A DNA stretch of 64,000 nucleotides from Aricia agestis (GCF_905147365.1 NC_056407.1:23295980-23359979), one strand, 5' to 3'. Positions 1 to 11,345 are shown, counted from the first letter of the stretch. Translations and numbers: made by a program. The notes: generated from the sequence alone by a model not told the origin.

Positions 1-782
1 TTGACTGCAGATGCTAGCGCACGTCGTCGAGATGGAACGGGACGGTGTTATGCTAAATCGCGCGTGCGGAAGCGGGACGCAACGTATTTTTCAACAGGGA
101 GACGAAAAATATCGAAAAAAGTTATCGCATCAAAGTCTCCGCGATCGTAAAGGTCTCATTAAAAGTGCTTTGGAAGAATTCGCTCCAATTTATAGGGCAG
201 TCGGCGGGAGATCGGTCGGAAGGTAAATAACGACATTCCCTTGTTTAAACGAACTCGCTAACGTGGGGCTTCTGTTGCCAGATACATTTATTTTAAAAAC
301 ATCCAGAGTTTACTAAGTTTTAAAATATCGTTTTAATTAACTTCCTTATAAATTGGTGCAATTAATACAGTGTTAGAATGATCTTAGTTCTGTCTGTCAA
401 ATAAAGTTTGGAGTGTCTTTCTAATTTTTTCTAGTTGTCAAGATTATATTATATACATAATAATATTAGTAATAAGCCGAAGAAACTGATCGAGTGAAAA
501 CCGACCTACTAATAGCACAAAAGTCCAATGCAAATTCAAATCACACAAAAAATTGTGTTTCATAAAATGAACACATTTATACGCATATTTGTATATTCCG
601 TAAACGTATAGTCTGAAATTGATAAATGCATGTACCTCAAAGGCGTTTCAAGTGGCATATTCTTTTACATGCCATTATTTTTTTATTAGGGCGCGCGAGC
701 AAAAATGTACTTATTTCGCGCTCCGGTGATCTGAGAATGTGTCAGAGTGTGGCGCGTTTCGATATTACGAGGTGCCAGACGT
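1..782. other. Noncoding, no feature recognised
   Basis: AT-rich sequence with only short chance open frames (11-226 and 626-808). They show no domain, codon bias or splice context I recognise. Confidence 0.5.
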
Positions 783-882
783 ACCCCATCACCTCGGTCA
801 CCGAGTAGGTATTCGAACGTAGGGTTTTATCATAACTTCTGTTTGTGACGTGTATGATACACGTCAGTTCGTTAAGGCACCT
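783..882. repeat. 100-bp tandem repeat, unit 1
   Basis: This unit is repeated, imperfectly, at 1,144-1,246. Shared blocks include tcaccgagta, agggtt.tatcataa.ttctgtt.gtgac and cgtcagttc.ttaaggc. It contains a perfect 8-bp hairpin, gacgtgta-tga-tacacgtc. Before the MITE at 886-1,139 inserted, the two units would have been almost adjacent. I do not know the element they belong to. Confidence 0.7.
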
Positions 883-1142
883 TTAGGCCGGCCGCATACA
901 CACATTTTCCGTGTGCGATTTATGAATTCGTTTCCCGTATTCGGAAATCCGAATGCATGGAGTCACTAGAAAATACATTAACTTCCGCACACGTTCGTTA
1001 TTCTCCGTACGGAACGAATTCCGCACGTACGTTTTAAGTGTAAGGCGGACGTGTTCGGGCCTGGAAAAAAACGAGCGCTAGTCTCACGGGATTTCGAATA
1101 CGGAAAACGAATTTGCAAAACGTGCGTGTGCGGCTAGCCTTA
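883..1142. mobile_element. MITE family C copy 1 (PIF/Harbinger-like)
   Basis: The element body is 886-1,139, flanked by TTA at 883-885 and 1,140-1,142. The terminal inverted repeats are GGCCGGCCGCATACACAC on the left and, reverse-complemented, GGCTAGCCGCACACGCAC on the right. A three-base TTA duplication with GG-starting ends fits the PIF/Harbinger superfamily. No coding sequence is present, so it is non-autonomous. A related copy lies at 53,973-54,171. Confidence 0.75.
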
Positions 1143-1143
1143 C

Positions 1144-1246
1144 GTTGGATGACCTTGATCACCGAGTACCTACTCAACCGTAGTAGGGTTGTATCATAAT
1201 TTCTGTTCGTGACATGTTCGGCACATGTCAGTTCATTAAGGCCATT
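1144..1246. repeat. 100-bp tandem repeat, unit 2
   Basis: Second unit of the repeat at 783-882. Its hairpin is gacatgt-tcggc-acatgtc. Relative to unit 1, one base pair has changed on both arms (G-C to A-T), so pairing is kept. Confidence 0.7.
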
Positions 1247-2058
1247 TGATAACCATAATACCTATTTACAGTATGCCTACGTCGATTATTATAGGTCGAA
1301 GCAAAACACTGATAGCCTGTCTTTATCTTATGGACCCACGTCTGCATCTTAGCAACTTAAAAGCTTTTCTTAAAAGCTGCTTAAACATAGTAAACTATCG
1401 GAATATTATATTATGTTTAAGTTTATCAAAGACACTATTTTAAATCATAAAATCAGTTTTAGAGTTCACTTTACGACTTTCAACATACGCTTAAAACTCA
1501 TCATAATTTTTTAAGACCCTATGATATCCCACTGCTGGGCAACTCATTTTACTATTCCTCTTGCAACAGTAGGCGTTATTATGATTAGTTAAATTAATTT
1601 TAATAGCTGCCAGAATAACTGGAAAAGTGATTAACATGAGCCTAAAAACGTTTGTCAGATAGCTCGAGTATCAAAGGGACATTTAATGACGTGCGTTAGT
1701 TTGGCAAGACCACAGAGTAACTTGAGAGCGTTGTGACGGTGTCGCGCCACTCTGATAATTATCAATCTCGTTACTGCTGTATTGTATTATGTAACACGTA
1801 AAGTATTTGGCTGAAATAAACTCGATTTAGTATGATGTAAGGCTGGTCTTTATAGGTTTTCGTACTTTTCGTACGACCGGTTTATGAGGTGAAGTTTGTA
1901 TGTAACAAAAAGTATGACAATCTGTCTGTTCTTCAATTTGTCTGTCATAATGTTACATCTATAATTTTTATTTTTATAGGTTTCAATTACGAGTCATTTG
2001 AAAAAACACTAAATTAAAAAAAAAAACCGTCATTCGGGACTATGATCCTCTGCAAGGC
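1247..2058. other. Noncoding, minor repeat scrap
   Basis: No gene seen. Around 1,525-1,550 the string cccactgctgggcaact resembles the cagcagtggg motif common at lepidopteran LINE ends, too short to classify. Confidence 0.4.
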
Positions 2059-2236
2059 TTACCGGAGGCCCAATCCCCTACCCAATTCGCTTCCCTACCC
2101 TCCCCTATTCCCTCTTAAAAGGCTGGCAACGCACCTGCTGCTCTTCTGATACTGCGAGTGTCCATGGGCGACGGAAGTTGCTTTCCATCAGGTAACCCGT
2201 TTGCTCGTTTGCACCCTTATTTCATGAAAAAAAGAA
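2059..2236 (+). mobile_element. SINE-B copy 1, 5'-truncated
   Basis: Begins inside the family at ttaccggaggcccaatcccc, continues through the C-rich (CTACCC/TTCCC) tract, then the LINE-shared tail (aaaggctggcaacgcacctg, gtccatgggcgacggaagtt, tcaggtaacccgtttgctcg) and ends in an A-rich run. The 5' part present in other copies is missing, as expected of truncated reverse transcription. Confidence 0.8.
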
Positions 2237-2694
2237 ACCTTCCCTAAAGTAGCATGCGTTTACGCGGACCAAGCTAGTAATAAGAATAAATCACTACCAA
2301 ACATTACCGTCGCTACAAAACACAGCGCATACTATATGCAATATACATTATGAAAACTCTCACATAATTCTAATCCCATTGGAAATCCCAAAACAAACGT
2401 TAATATTCATGAAACAAATATTTGTCAATGGCGGAATTCGAACCGCAAAATTATTTCAATGATAGACTGTAAATAGATTTTCGGAAAACGAATTTATGTA
2501 CATTAATTTTTAGGGAATTATACAATATGATTGCCAATTATTCAAATGAGTTTACATTTTAATAAACATAATAATTATTATATTTATTTAACTGAAGCCA
2601 GTAACGCTTATTTTATAAACTGTAGATTTCCGTAAAAATGTAGACTTCCGTTTTGTCCACTGTATTTTCTGTGCCAATTTCTTTTTTATTAAAT
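2237..2694. other. Noncoding, no feature recognised
   Basis: AT-rich sequence with no gene or repeat that I could match elsewhere in the window. Confidence 0.4.
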
Positions 2695-3068
2695 ACTAGC
2701 TGCCCGGCAAACATTGTTTCGCCATATAAATTATTTATTTGTACTTGTCATGTATGTAGTTCTTTATTTGTAAATAATACTATTATTTTATTGAACATAG
2801 AATGTTATTGAAGTGACTAAATAGTAAATAAGTATGTCACCATGGAAAAGTCCATCGCTGTCCCGTTGCACAAATAATGGTCGCTGTCAGTCTCGAGTTG
2901 TAATAATTTACTATTATTTATTTAACAAATACACTTATCAATAAAAAAATTGCCAATAACCGATTCTCAGATCTACTGAATACGCATATAAAATTTACTT
3001 TAATCAGTAAAGTCGTTTCGGAGGAGTACGGTTGTAACATTGTGACACGAGAATTTTATATATAAGAT
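2695..3068 (-). mobile_element. Helitron-like family E copy 1
   Basis: Read on the minus strand it starts TCTTATATATAAAATTCTCG and ends at CTAG followed by T, the termini and A|T insertion context of Helitrons. Just before the end is a short hairpin region (GGCGAAACAATGTTTGCC in this copy). It shares its whole length with copies at 9,033 and 26,000. No Rep/helicase frame is present, so it is non-autonomous. Confidence 0.7.
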
Positions 3069-3217
3069 TTTTTAGTATGAACGTACTTTGAAAAAGACTG
3101 AACTGAAGGTACCTCCGTATACGGATGGAGTAGTTTTTATTAGAGAAATATTAAGTCAATGTTACTCATGTTACTCTTCATCTTTCAGTAGAGTTTTCTA
3201 AATCCAGCAGCCTATGA

Positions 3218-3489
3218 ATCAACTTTTTTTTAACGGGCAAAAGGCCCACCACACATTCCCACCACTGCAAGTCCTGTGTCGCCAGGATCAAAAGTGGTAG
3301 CCAACCACGAAAACCCTTTGATATGATCAGGGATGCCCAAGGGACAAGCTAAACCTGTCTTGGGACACGCAACGAAATTAATCAGAAGAAATTTAGGAGG
3401 AGTAGGAGATATCCAATTTCCCTCCCCAAGCAAAGCGGGAGATAGCCAAATTGTAATGACATTGATGTCCAAACAAAGAGCGAAGCAAC
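3218..3489. other. Unassigned moderately GC-rich segment
   Basis: A minus-strand open frame spans 3,230-3,505 but matches nothing I recognise. The segment abuts an ORF1 fragment on the plus strand and may be part of the same or another degraded retroelement. Confidence 0.3.
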
Positions 3490-3797
3490 TTGAAAAATGA
3501 ATCAACTTCTAACGTCTTGAGGTTCGAGAACTTGGAGTCCCGCCACAAAGTGAATTTTAGCTCCTTTGTGGTGAGAGTCCTGACGCATCATCTACCGACC
3601 TTCGAGAAGGAGGAGTTCTGGCCGATTAGAGTCGTCTACAGGAGGTTCCGAGGACGACTTCGGAACATGTCACGCCCCACGCCGCAGACAATACGTGCTA
3701 GTGTTAGTTTTAATATAATTGTATGTACTTTAGTCTATAAGGTATTTATAATATTGACCAAGATGCCTGACTTAAATTAATAAATAAAATAAATAAC
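3490..3797 (+). pseudogene. LINE ORF1 C-terminal fragment (ORF1-only family, old copy)
   Basis: Residues include RHKVNFSSFVVRV, then EEFWPIRVVYRRFRGRLRN. This is the end of the ORF1 nucleic-acid-binding protein typical of Jockey/CR1-type LINEs, and it aligns with the better copies ending at 12,773 (minus) and 37,133 (plus). It is followed not by ORF2 but by the same short 3' tail as the other copies, with gttagtttt, ttta.aaggtattta and gatgcctgacttaaatta near the end. Many substitutions relative to the other copies suggest an older insertion. The 5' border is uncertain. Confidence 0.75.
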
Positions 3798-4117
3798 ATA
3801 TTCCCGCGATGTACAAGTTTCTGTGCAAGCATACAATAAACATGTAGTCGATGTATGTATATATTTAAAACCGAACTACTGGAATATTTCCATCTAAATT
3901 TGACGGGTTCCTGACTCACCTTGCTTGTTGGGTGCGCGGCCAAGCGTGAAAAGGTCGACCGATGTCCCCTGTATTATGTTCCAATACGAATCGAACTACA
4001 TCATACCGTTATTACATTTCTTGTGTAATGCGATATGTATGTCTCAAATATAACTTTGTACTTACAAGGTAGGCGATTTTTTTATAGAGAACAGCAGTTT
4101 GAATATCATATAATATT
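3798..4117. other. Noncoding, no feature recognised
   Basis: No gene or shared repeat seen. Short open frames here are random. Confidence 0.4.
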
Positions 4118-4321
4118 ACTAGATGACACCCGCAACTCCGTTGCGCCAAAAATCGTTTATCGAGCGGGAACCGTACATTTTTCCGGGATAAAAACTACCC
4201 TTTGTCCTTTCTCGGGACTCAAAGTATTCCAAATTTCAGCAAAATCGGTTCAGCGGTTCGAGCGTGAAGAGGTAACAGACAGACAGACAGGCACACTTTC
4301 ACATTTATAATATTAGTATGG
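4118..4321 (-). mobile_element. Helitron-like family A copy 1
   Basis: On the minus strand it starts TCCATACTAATATTATAAAT and ends GTCATCTAG|T. A perfect hairpin (cgcaac-gga-gttgcg) lies about nine bases before CTAG. The internal signature (ttacctcttcacgctcgaac, tgctgaaatttgg, gagtcccgagaaaggac) is shared with five other copies in the window. It is too short to encode a transposase. Confidence 0.75.
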
Positions 4322-7126
4322 AAATTTCGAGTATCTACACGTGAAACCTTCACGTTTTTGAGACGTGCTTTTTGGAGATTCTAATGTAACATACTCTTCA
4401 TTTCACTTTTTTACTTTATCCAACATAATACGTTTTAAAGATAAATCGATAGTAACGTACTCGTATAAGTATGGTGTTAAATTTATAGGCTCTACCTATC
4501 AGGTATTATTCGCATTATCTATACCCTAAAACACTCAAGGTTTTATTTTCCCTTATCTTAACTTCAATTGGGATCGTATTTTACGTACTCAGATCCTAAA
4601 AGATTTACGCGTACGATAAATTTAACTAGAGAGCTTACAGACATAAACTTTCATTAGATATTTAAACTTTAAATGTACCTAAGAAGATAAGATATTTATT
4701 ATTACTAAAATCTCCTTTTAACATACCTGAATGTTCCTTTGTTACAAAGAAATGTTTGCAGAACATTTTAAAGTCATACAGATAACTTTTATAATTAGTT
4801 TCAGCTTACAATGACGTTTTTCATTATAAAGTTAAGTTTAGTAAAACAAAATGTAGCGAATTCGTATAAATTTAATGTTCATCAATATGTAATGCAATAA
4901 ACACATTAACATGGTCAATAGGAGGAATTCCGCTCAACCCTCGCGAAGCAATAAAAATCTACGCTTCACAAATATAAAGAAAAAAAAAAACTCCAATAAA
5001 CCAGCGAAGAGCAACCGTTAAAAACGATTTGTTTAATTCTCCTCTCGCTATGTAAATATTGGATCTCGATTCCGTCTAGGTTTTGCAGCAAACATTGAAA
5101 TTCAAGTTAGGATTTCGGGGCGTATTCAAGTTTTTAGTTGGAACCTACTAGCGAGTATTCCCAATCACGGCGCGCCGACTCGCAGATTGATATTTGATCC
5201 CGCCATCCCCGATCCTCGCCCGGGGCGAGATACGGAACCTTTTTGTGATTGTACATCAAAATATTACCTTTTCAAAGGTTGAGATACATTTAAATAACCG
5301 TTCTAGAACGCGGCAATGTGTTTTAATATTGAATTTTTCTAAACATTTGCATGTCAATCGCTCCTTTGGAAGAGACGTTGTAGAATATAACATTGTGTCC
5401 CATGGATATTATTTACATAATAATATTATGTGGACTTGAAGTAGATATTTTAGAGGGATTAATTAACAAAATTTTTCCTGTCTACTTTTTTATTACGTTT
5501 TTCCAAGGCAAAACAACTCAAGTTGATGATTTTTAAGGCTAAGGAGGATAATTAGATTGAATAATTCGAAGATTAGAATGTTTACCTCGTTCTTGGCAGT
5601 GATTAAATTCTTCGCGTAATCCTTACCTGTAACAAAATTATAAGAAATTATTAATAAAATTCCTGGCAAAAAATTTTTTGTGAGCAAAATTTTGCCTTCT
5701 TAATTCTAAAGTGGCTAAAATTAATACCTGTTTGAAGAAAATGTGTAATTTAATGGAAAAATTGCAACAATTAAGCTATAATGATTTATGACAATCTATC
5801 TAAATAATTTGGTAATCTTTAATGTATTAACTATTAAAACGCAGGCTAATAAGATATTATATAAAATGTACATTTTAAAGCGTATAAAAATATATGCACA
5901 AACAAGCAAATTTAAATCAGACTTAAGAACCGTAAAATTAATCTTAAAAGTGATGATAGAGATAATTTTATACTTTGAAATAAGTTATGACTCAACTCCT
6001 TTGATTAGTATCGTGAAAAACTTAGTGAACGTAGCAGTCTTTGAAATACTTTAATGACTTTATCTAAATGTGTTTCTGCTTCAGGTATAGATGGACTCGG
6101 AGTTGAGAAAATTGGCCCTCATTTTATTACATTTCTTTAATATTTTATGCTATATCTTGTGAAATTAAATATATGTAACTTTCTTTTGTGAAATTATAAT
6201 TTTATATTAAAATATCCAAGTTGTAAAAATCTATTGCATATCTTCTGGTAATTATATAGGTACTGTATAATGTATTAGAGTATACAATTTAGTAAAATGA
6301 ACACGTAGCTTTTACAAGAAAATTACATCGACTTATTGTTATTTGTGTCCGATCATTGAAACTTTTTGCTTTCTCCAATTTAAGTTTTTTAGACGAAGTA
6401 CTTTTAAAAAGTTTCTCTTTTTACGCTTTTATTGAATATTGCTATAACGATCTGAAGAAGTTCGGTCCATAAAGTATCTCAACAAACTTCACGTGTAAAT
6501 TTTTAAATATAAACAAGGAAAATAAGTATTTTTTGTAATTACCTGTCCAAACTTTTCTTTGTATATTTATACGTCATTATTAAATCTGCATCAAAGTCTC
6601 GAATCATTACAAAAACTCAAACAAACATTTCAACATAATTATACGTCGGATACGTATTTGATAAACAATTTCATACGCAAAGGTTAATAAGGAAATAAAT
6701 GAAAATGTACTTTATTGGCAGATACGGCCCAATACTCATTAAACTGTGTTTATTTTGGCGTCCATCCGCAGCCAACCCTTTTCGTGCTCCGTCGACCATA
6801 GTTTAAATATACCTGTTTGTCATTCTCTTTTATTAAAAAGTAGTGCAGCGTGTATCAAAAACGTACATTGTCCGGTCAATATTTGTAATGACCAGAATAG
6901 CCTCGCGTGCGACCGTATCGGTTATTGGATCTGTACTTTCGGAGCGTGTCTCAATAGTTAATTGTCATGCAACACGCCCGTACGAAGTTGACGTTGACTT
7001 ATATTATATGAATACTTTGTTGTTTGTTATCATCAACGTAATGTCTTTTTCGGCCCTCCACGTTGGCCATGATGGATTGTGATGATGTTTATAGCATTTA
7101 CAATCAATTATACATCCATACTTATT
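4322..7126. other. Long noncoding stretch
   Basis: About 2.8 kb of AT-rich sequence. Open frames at 5,194-5,439, 5,788-6,054 and 6,746-7,082 are low-complexity or unsupported. Nothing in it repeats elsewhere in the window to my eye, so it may be unique intronic DNA. Confidence 0.45.
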
Positions 7127-7165
7127 ACTTAACGAGCTTTTGCCCGCGGCTTCGCTCGCGTTAAG
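7127..7165 (-). mobile_element. Helitron-like 3' end scrap
   Basis: The minus strand reads taacgcgagcgaagccgcgg followed by gcaaaagctcg. This corresponds to the hairpin-plus-tail end of family F (gcggacgaagtcgcgggcaa, cagctagt). The terminal CTAG is altered and the rest of the element is absent. Confidence 0.45.
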
Positions 7166-7169
7166 AAGT

Positions 7170-7575
7170 ATTTTATTTTATTTTATTTTCGTATGTTGGG
7201 GTCTCCAAACAGTCTTACATGAATATCAGTAAAGTATGCAATTATAATATTTACTAAATGTAGAACCAACAGCGGTGACCACAGATTAAGGAATTAAGGA
7301 AGTAGAGAGTAAATTATATATATAATTAATATAAGGGTATATTTGTGTGTCAATTGTGTGTTAAGTGTGTTTGTTATTAATAGTTAAAATAGTAGTAAAA
7401 TTAAATTTAGTATAATTGTAAGTGTAATTTTTGTAAATTATTTATTCAAGAGGAATGCAAGGTTTTAATTATTTATAATATGTAAATTTTTAAGTCTATC
7501 TATAAGACATTTTTTGTATTTGGCATGTTTGAGAGCAAATATATATATATATCATTGAAATGATTATTAAAGTTA
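7170..7575. other. Noncoding beside LINE tail
   Basis: Contains a short (ATTTT)n run near 7,172-7,189 and AT-rich sequence. It may be the 3' untranslated end of the minus-strand LINE remnant that follows, but no family end could be fixed. Confidence 0.35.
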
Positions 7576-8260
7576 CGAACTATTCGAGTAATGGGGGATC
7601 GCATACCCGATGGTTGATGGTTCGGCTTAATGGCGTAGCAAAAAAGTTATACTGTTTTCTTGAATGCAATCTAACAGGTACCCTGTAGCACAGTTTGTTA
7701 ATTAAGAAATTGCAATCGTATTTATTATTACAAAGGTCGTAAAGCATCATTGCTTCCAGTTTCTACAACTGACTGACACAACAGACTGAACGTCTTGATT
7801 TTAGATCAAGTAATTTATGTTTGTCCAGAAGATCGTTGTAGGGAATTCGATTTTTGAAACATTTGTACTGCATAGAACGAAGGATTTTTTTTTGAACGGA
7901 TTCAACTTGGTCATTGTATTTGTTGTATAAAGGATTCCAAATTGATACCGCATATTCCAATTGACTTCTAACAAGTGATTTATAAATATATAAGTAAGTG
8001 GACGGCTTTTGAAAAACAGTAGAAGCTCGCATAACAAAGCCATACATTCTATAGGCTTTCGCTAAGATAGTTTGAATGTGAGTATCTAAATGGAGTTTAG
8101 TATCAAGCATAACACCAAGATCTTTAATGGTTTCCACTTTTTCAAGAGGAGTACCACTAAGCGAATAAATATAATTACTTATAACCTTTTTTTTGTGAAA
8201 GATATTGACTTACATTTATTTAAGCTAAGACCTAATTTATTTAATATGCAGTAATTAGAA
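7576..8260 (-). pseudogene. Jockey/CR1-type LINE, decayed reverse-transcriptase C-terminus
   Basis: The longest open stretch is 7,763-8,137. It carries the post-catalytic RT block IKDLGVMLDTKLHLDTHI and the thumb-region pattern LVRSQLEYAVSIWNP, both standard for Jockey/CR1-group ORF2 proteins. Homology seems to run upstream to about 8,260 (LNKLGLSLNKCKSIS in frame) and downstream past an in-frame stop to about 7,576 (ATPLSRTINHRV). The catalytic FADD box and all N-terminal domains are missing. The stop and a run of A that shifts the frame show it is dead. Confidence 0.8.
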
Positions 8261-8271
8261 GTATTATTATA

Positions 8272-8470
8272 TATACAGACTTTCATTCCCTATTTGAAAA
8301 CCCCTTGGGGTTGGAATTTATCAAAATCCTTTTTTAGCGGATGCCTACGTCATAACATCTACCTGAATGCTAAATTTCAGCCCGATCCGTCCAGTGGTTT
8401 GGGCTGTGCATTGACAGATCACTATGTCAATCAGTCAGTCAGTCACCTTTGAGTTTTATATATTATATAT
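8272..8470 (+). repeat. Interspersed repeat family J
   Basis: The strings gcggatgcctacgtcataac, aatttcagcccgatccgtcc, and a (CAGT)n-type run before caccttt are a pattern I associate with a widespread lepidopteran repeat. There is one copy in the window. Its class is not determined; it is followed by AT-rich simple sequence. Confidence 0.5.
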
Positions 8471-8479
8471 AATATATAG

Positions 8480-8548
8480 ATATATAAATGTTATAAATGC
8501 AAAAGTGTGTCTGCCTATTTGTAACCTCTTCACAACTAAACCACTAAT
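8480..8548 (+). mobile_element. Helitron-like family A copy 2, first part
   Basis: Head of family A (ttataaatgcaaaagtgtgt, gtaacctcttcacaactaaa) that stops abruptly at 8,548. The matching tail resumes at about 8,883, so the element was split by the insertion between. Confidence 0.65.
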
Positions 8549-8744
8549 AATAAATAAAAATTGTTTTATTTCTGAATAGATTTTAAGAAAATGCTTTCAG
8601 ATATTTGATACTACTGGTGCTTACCACCGGTTCGGGAACTACCCCGGCGAGAAGAACCGGTGGCGTAAGAATATCGCAAAAAAACGGCGCGTATGCAGTC
8701 CCCATTACCGAAAATTATGCGTCCGAGTTATCCGCATAAGAGAT
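8549..8744 (-). mobile_element. LINE 3' untranslated end inserted in Helitron-like copy
   Basis: The block gcttaccaccggttcgggaa and ccggcgagaagaaccgg is nearly identical to the 3' region of the open LINE at 17,343-17,624 (minus) and to 59,432-59,522 (plus). It begins with the AT-rich terminal part (ttgttttatttctgaataga), as a minus-strand 3' end should. No coding part is present here. Confidence 0.65.
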
Positions 8745-8861
8745 AATCGCAGACCCGACCTCAGTGCAATGGCCCTTGCATTGCACTGAGGTCGAGTCTG
8801 CGATTCGTCGTGATCAAGAAGGCAGTTCCCTCGCTCTGGGGGAACTATCTTCTTGATCACG
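8745..8861. repeat. Two tandem stem-loops
   Basis: Hairpin 1 pairs 8,745-8,771 with 8,779-8,805, 27 bp with one mismatch and a 7-nt loop. Hairpin 2 pairs 8,809-8,830 with 8,840-8,861, 22 bp with two mismatches and a 9-nt loop. They are separated by three bases. The function is unknown, and they are not part of the LINE tail as seen in its other copies. Confidence 0.8.
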
Positions 8862-8882
8862 GTATCCCCTACGGCAGGTATA

Positions 8883-9030
8883 CTGAATCGATTTTGCTGA
8901 AATTTGGTATAAGATATAAGGTTGTAAGATACTTTGAGTCCCTGGAAAGGACATAGGATACTTTTTATTCCGAAAGATGTATGGTTTCTGCGCGATAAAA
9001 TGATCTTTGCGCAACGTAGTTCGAGTACCT
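8883..9030 (+). mobile_element. Helitron-like family A copy 2, second part
   Basis: Continues family A from gattttgctgaaatttggta through gagtccctggaaaggacata to a degraded end (gcgcaacgtagttcgag). It abuts a family E element that begins at 9,033. Confidence 0.65.
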
Positions 9031-9032
9031 AA

Positions 9033-9352
9033 TCTTATATATATAAAATTCTCGTGTCACAATGTTAGGCCGCGTACTCCTCTGAAACGGCTTTACTGAT
9101 TTTAACCAAATTTTATATGCATATTCAATGGGTCTGAGAATCGGCTATTGGGTACTTTTTGTATTGATAAGTGCATTTGTTCAATAAATAATAGTAAATT
9201 ATTACAACTCGAGAAAGACGGCGACCATTTTTTGTGCGATGGGATAGCGATGGACGTTGCCATGGTGACATACTTATTTAGTCAATTCAATAAAATAATA
9301 TGGTCGAAATACTTTATATTATGGCAAAGCAACGTTTGCCGGGACAGCTAGT
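9033..9352 (+). mobile_element. Helitron-like family E copy 2
   Basis: Starts A|TCTTATATATATAAAATTC and ends gggacagCTAG|T. The sequence agcaacgtttgcc before the end corresponds to the family hairpin (GGCAAA-...-TTTGCC). It shares its body with copies at 2,695 (minus) and 26,000 (plus), including caaccgtactcctc-like and ggcgaccatt blocks. It has no coding capacity. Confidence 0.75.
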
Positions 9353-11067
9353 ATTAGTATAATTTTATGCCATTTTTACGCAGTTGGTAATCGCTTGTAT
9401 TGGCCCATCACAAACCCAGGTGCATTAGGCCTGTTTCGTATATAGTACGGTAAATTTTGTATTGCTCTCAGAGTAAAACCCAACTACATGGCAACCACAA
9501 TAAATCATAAGAGCTATAACGCGCCCATTTAAAAATACCTCACAATAATGTTTAGTTAATATTTAAATGTTTCATATCATTTGGCGCGATAAACATTCGA
9601 AACGAGTAAAATTATCCGCACGCGGTTACAGCAATTAAATCCCATCACAGCAGAAACAACAAAATATCGGCACTTTGCGCTATTCGCGTGTTTATACACG
9701 TTGTAACGTATTATTGCCATTGCCGCCAAATTGTTTTGTAACTTGTCAAAATGCTCTAATATGGCACGATAAGGGGTATACTTTTAGTTTAGTTTTTGTA
9801 GTTTTGACAGCACTTTTTAGAAATCTTTTTAGGTATATTTGTTCGTGTTAGAGTATATAAGTTAGTTTACACAATATAGGCGGTATGTACGATACTACGC
9901 TCATTTTTTAGGTTTATGTGTAAACTGACCCTTAGATATTATACCTAAAACTGTATATTATGATACATATAGTACGTTAGACATAACATTACTATCTATT
10001 CAATTATTTGATATTATTTGTCTTCGGCGAAGTGATCTACGATGTACGTAACGATGGTTTAATTTTATTTCTCTGTTTCTACAGACACGATTTCGAGACT
10101 TCTAGAAAATATCATATTATGTTAAAAAATAAGCTCTTTTAATCATATTTATTAGAACTATTTTTATTGTAAAAGTAATTCGAAGTGGACTCATCGTTAG
10201 AGAGTGGCTTATCATCACTCATGCAAGCTCGTACGTGTGTTTATGTTTAATTAACTTTTTACAACTGGATGGCGTGCTGGGTGTATGTTAATTCGTTTTG
10301 TTCGCACTATACGACGGCAACAGGGTTGACACTGGAATTGCTTTTATTGAAATGAGTGCATTGTTTCGCCCTTTTAAAATTGTGTTAGTATCTCTTTGAA
10401 CGTGCCTTTAGAAAAAGGTTTATTCTTTGTATGTTTGCAAGTTACATATTCCAAATTCCAAAACTGCTGGACATATTAAGTTCTTGTTATCACTACAGAA
10501 AAACGTCTATTGTCTACGTCATATTTTGCTGTAATGATAAAATTAATAATAAACAACAAACATATTATTATTATGATTTATGAATTTATTGTAGCATGTA
10601 TGACAAAGTATAAAAATACAAAAAAATTGTTATACTTAAAGTCACATACGCTAGGTTTCAGCACAAACTACTAGCTGCAAAATAATAGCTAATTAATACT
10701 CGTTTTTTATTACCTACATAAAATAAAATTTTCATTGCCCTATTAGTTGGTCTAATTAAACTAGGTAGTCATGGCGTGCAGACTTCGTCCGCTAAATTAT
10801 TGTGACAATGCATCAATTAACCACGTTTAAGTGCCCCACAAAACAGGGAATCGAAGCCTCGAAACGCTGTTGTATACAAATTTATATTCTATACAATAAC
10901 CGGTCATACCTTGTAGGTATGCAGGAACTAGTGATGTGAAACTCTTATGTTTATTAATGTTTTAAATAAAATATGAATGCGTGTGTATACGATAATATTA
11001 TAGTTTAGAGGATGTTGCCACACCTTTTTTGCTAGGAAGCTGTTTATTTTGCCGTATATTTTCCTGC
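9353..11067. other. Noncoding, no feature recognised
   Basis: About 1.7 kb of AT-rich sequence without open frames of note or recognisable repeats. Confidence 0.45.
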
Positions 11068-11345
11068 TGACCTCTGTGGCTCAGTGGTGAGTGCGTTGGT
11101 AGCTCAAGCCGGGGGTCGCGGGTTCGAATCCCGCCGACGGAACAAAAAGTTTTCAATGTTCCCGGGTCTGGATGTGTATTAAATATGTGTATAATATAAT
11201 AAAAATCTTAAATACATATGTATAGTATAAAAGTATTAAATATATTTCCGTTGTCTGGTACCTGTAACACAAATCCTTTAGGTACTTAGCACGGGGCCAG
11301 ACTGACGTGGTGTGAAGCGTCCATAGATAATATTATTATTATTAC
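11068..11345 (+). mobile_element. tRNA-derived SINE family 1, copy 1
   Basis: The tRNA-like head has a box A (tggctcagtggt) and a perfect box B (ggttcgaatcc), the internal RNA polymerase III promoter. The unrelated body includes gttgtctggtacctgtaaca and ggccagactgacgtggtgtg. The tail is (ATT)n. Two more copies lie at 41,229 (plus) and 52,288 (minus). Confidence 0.85.

Noticed and set aside
3230..3505. Minus-strand 91-codon frame ending in GMCGGPFAR
   Set aside because: It looked gene-like at first, but no family came to mind, there is no splice context, and it sits beside a degraded LINE. Left as unassigned.
5788..6054. 88-codon frame rich in Ile, Lys, Leu
   Set aside because: AT-rich chance frame; no start context, splice site or domain.
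11071..11145. Possible tRNA gene
   Set aside because: Boxes A and B are present but the head lacks clean tRNA stems, and the sequence continues into a body repeated at 41,229 and 52,288, so it is a SINE. The same holds for 50,410-50,480.
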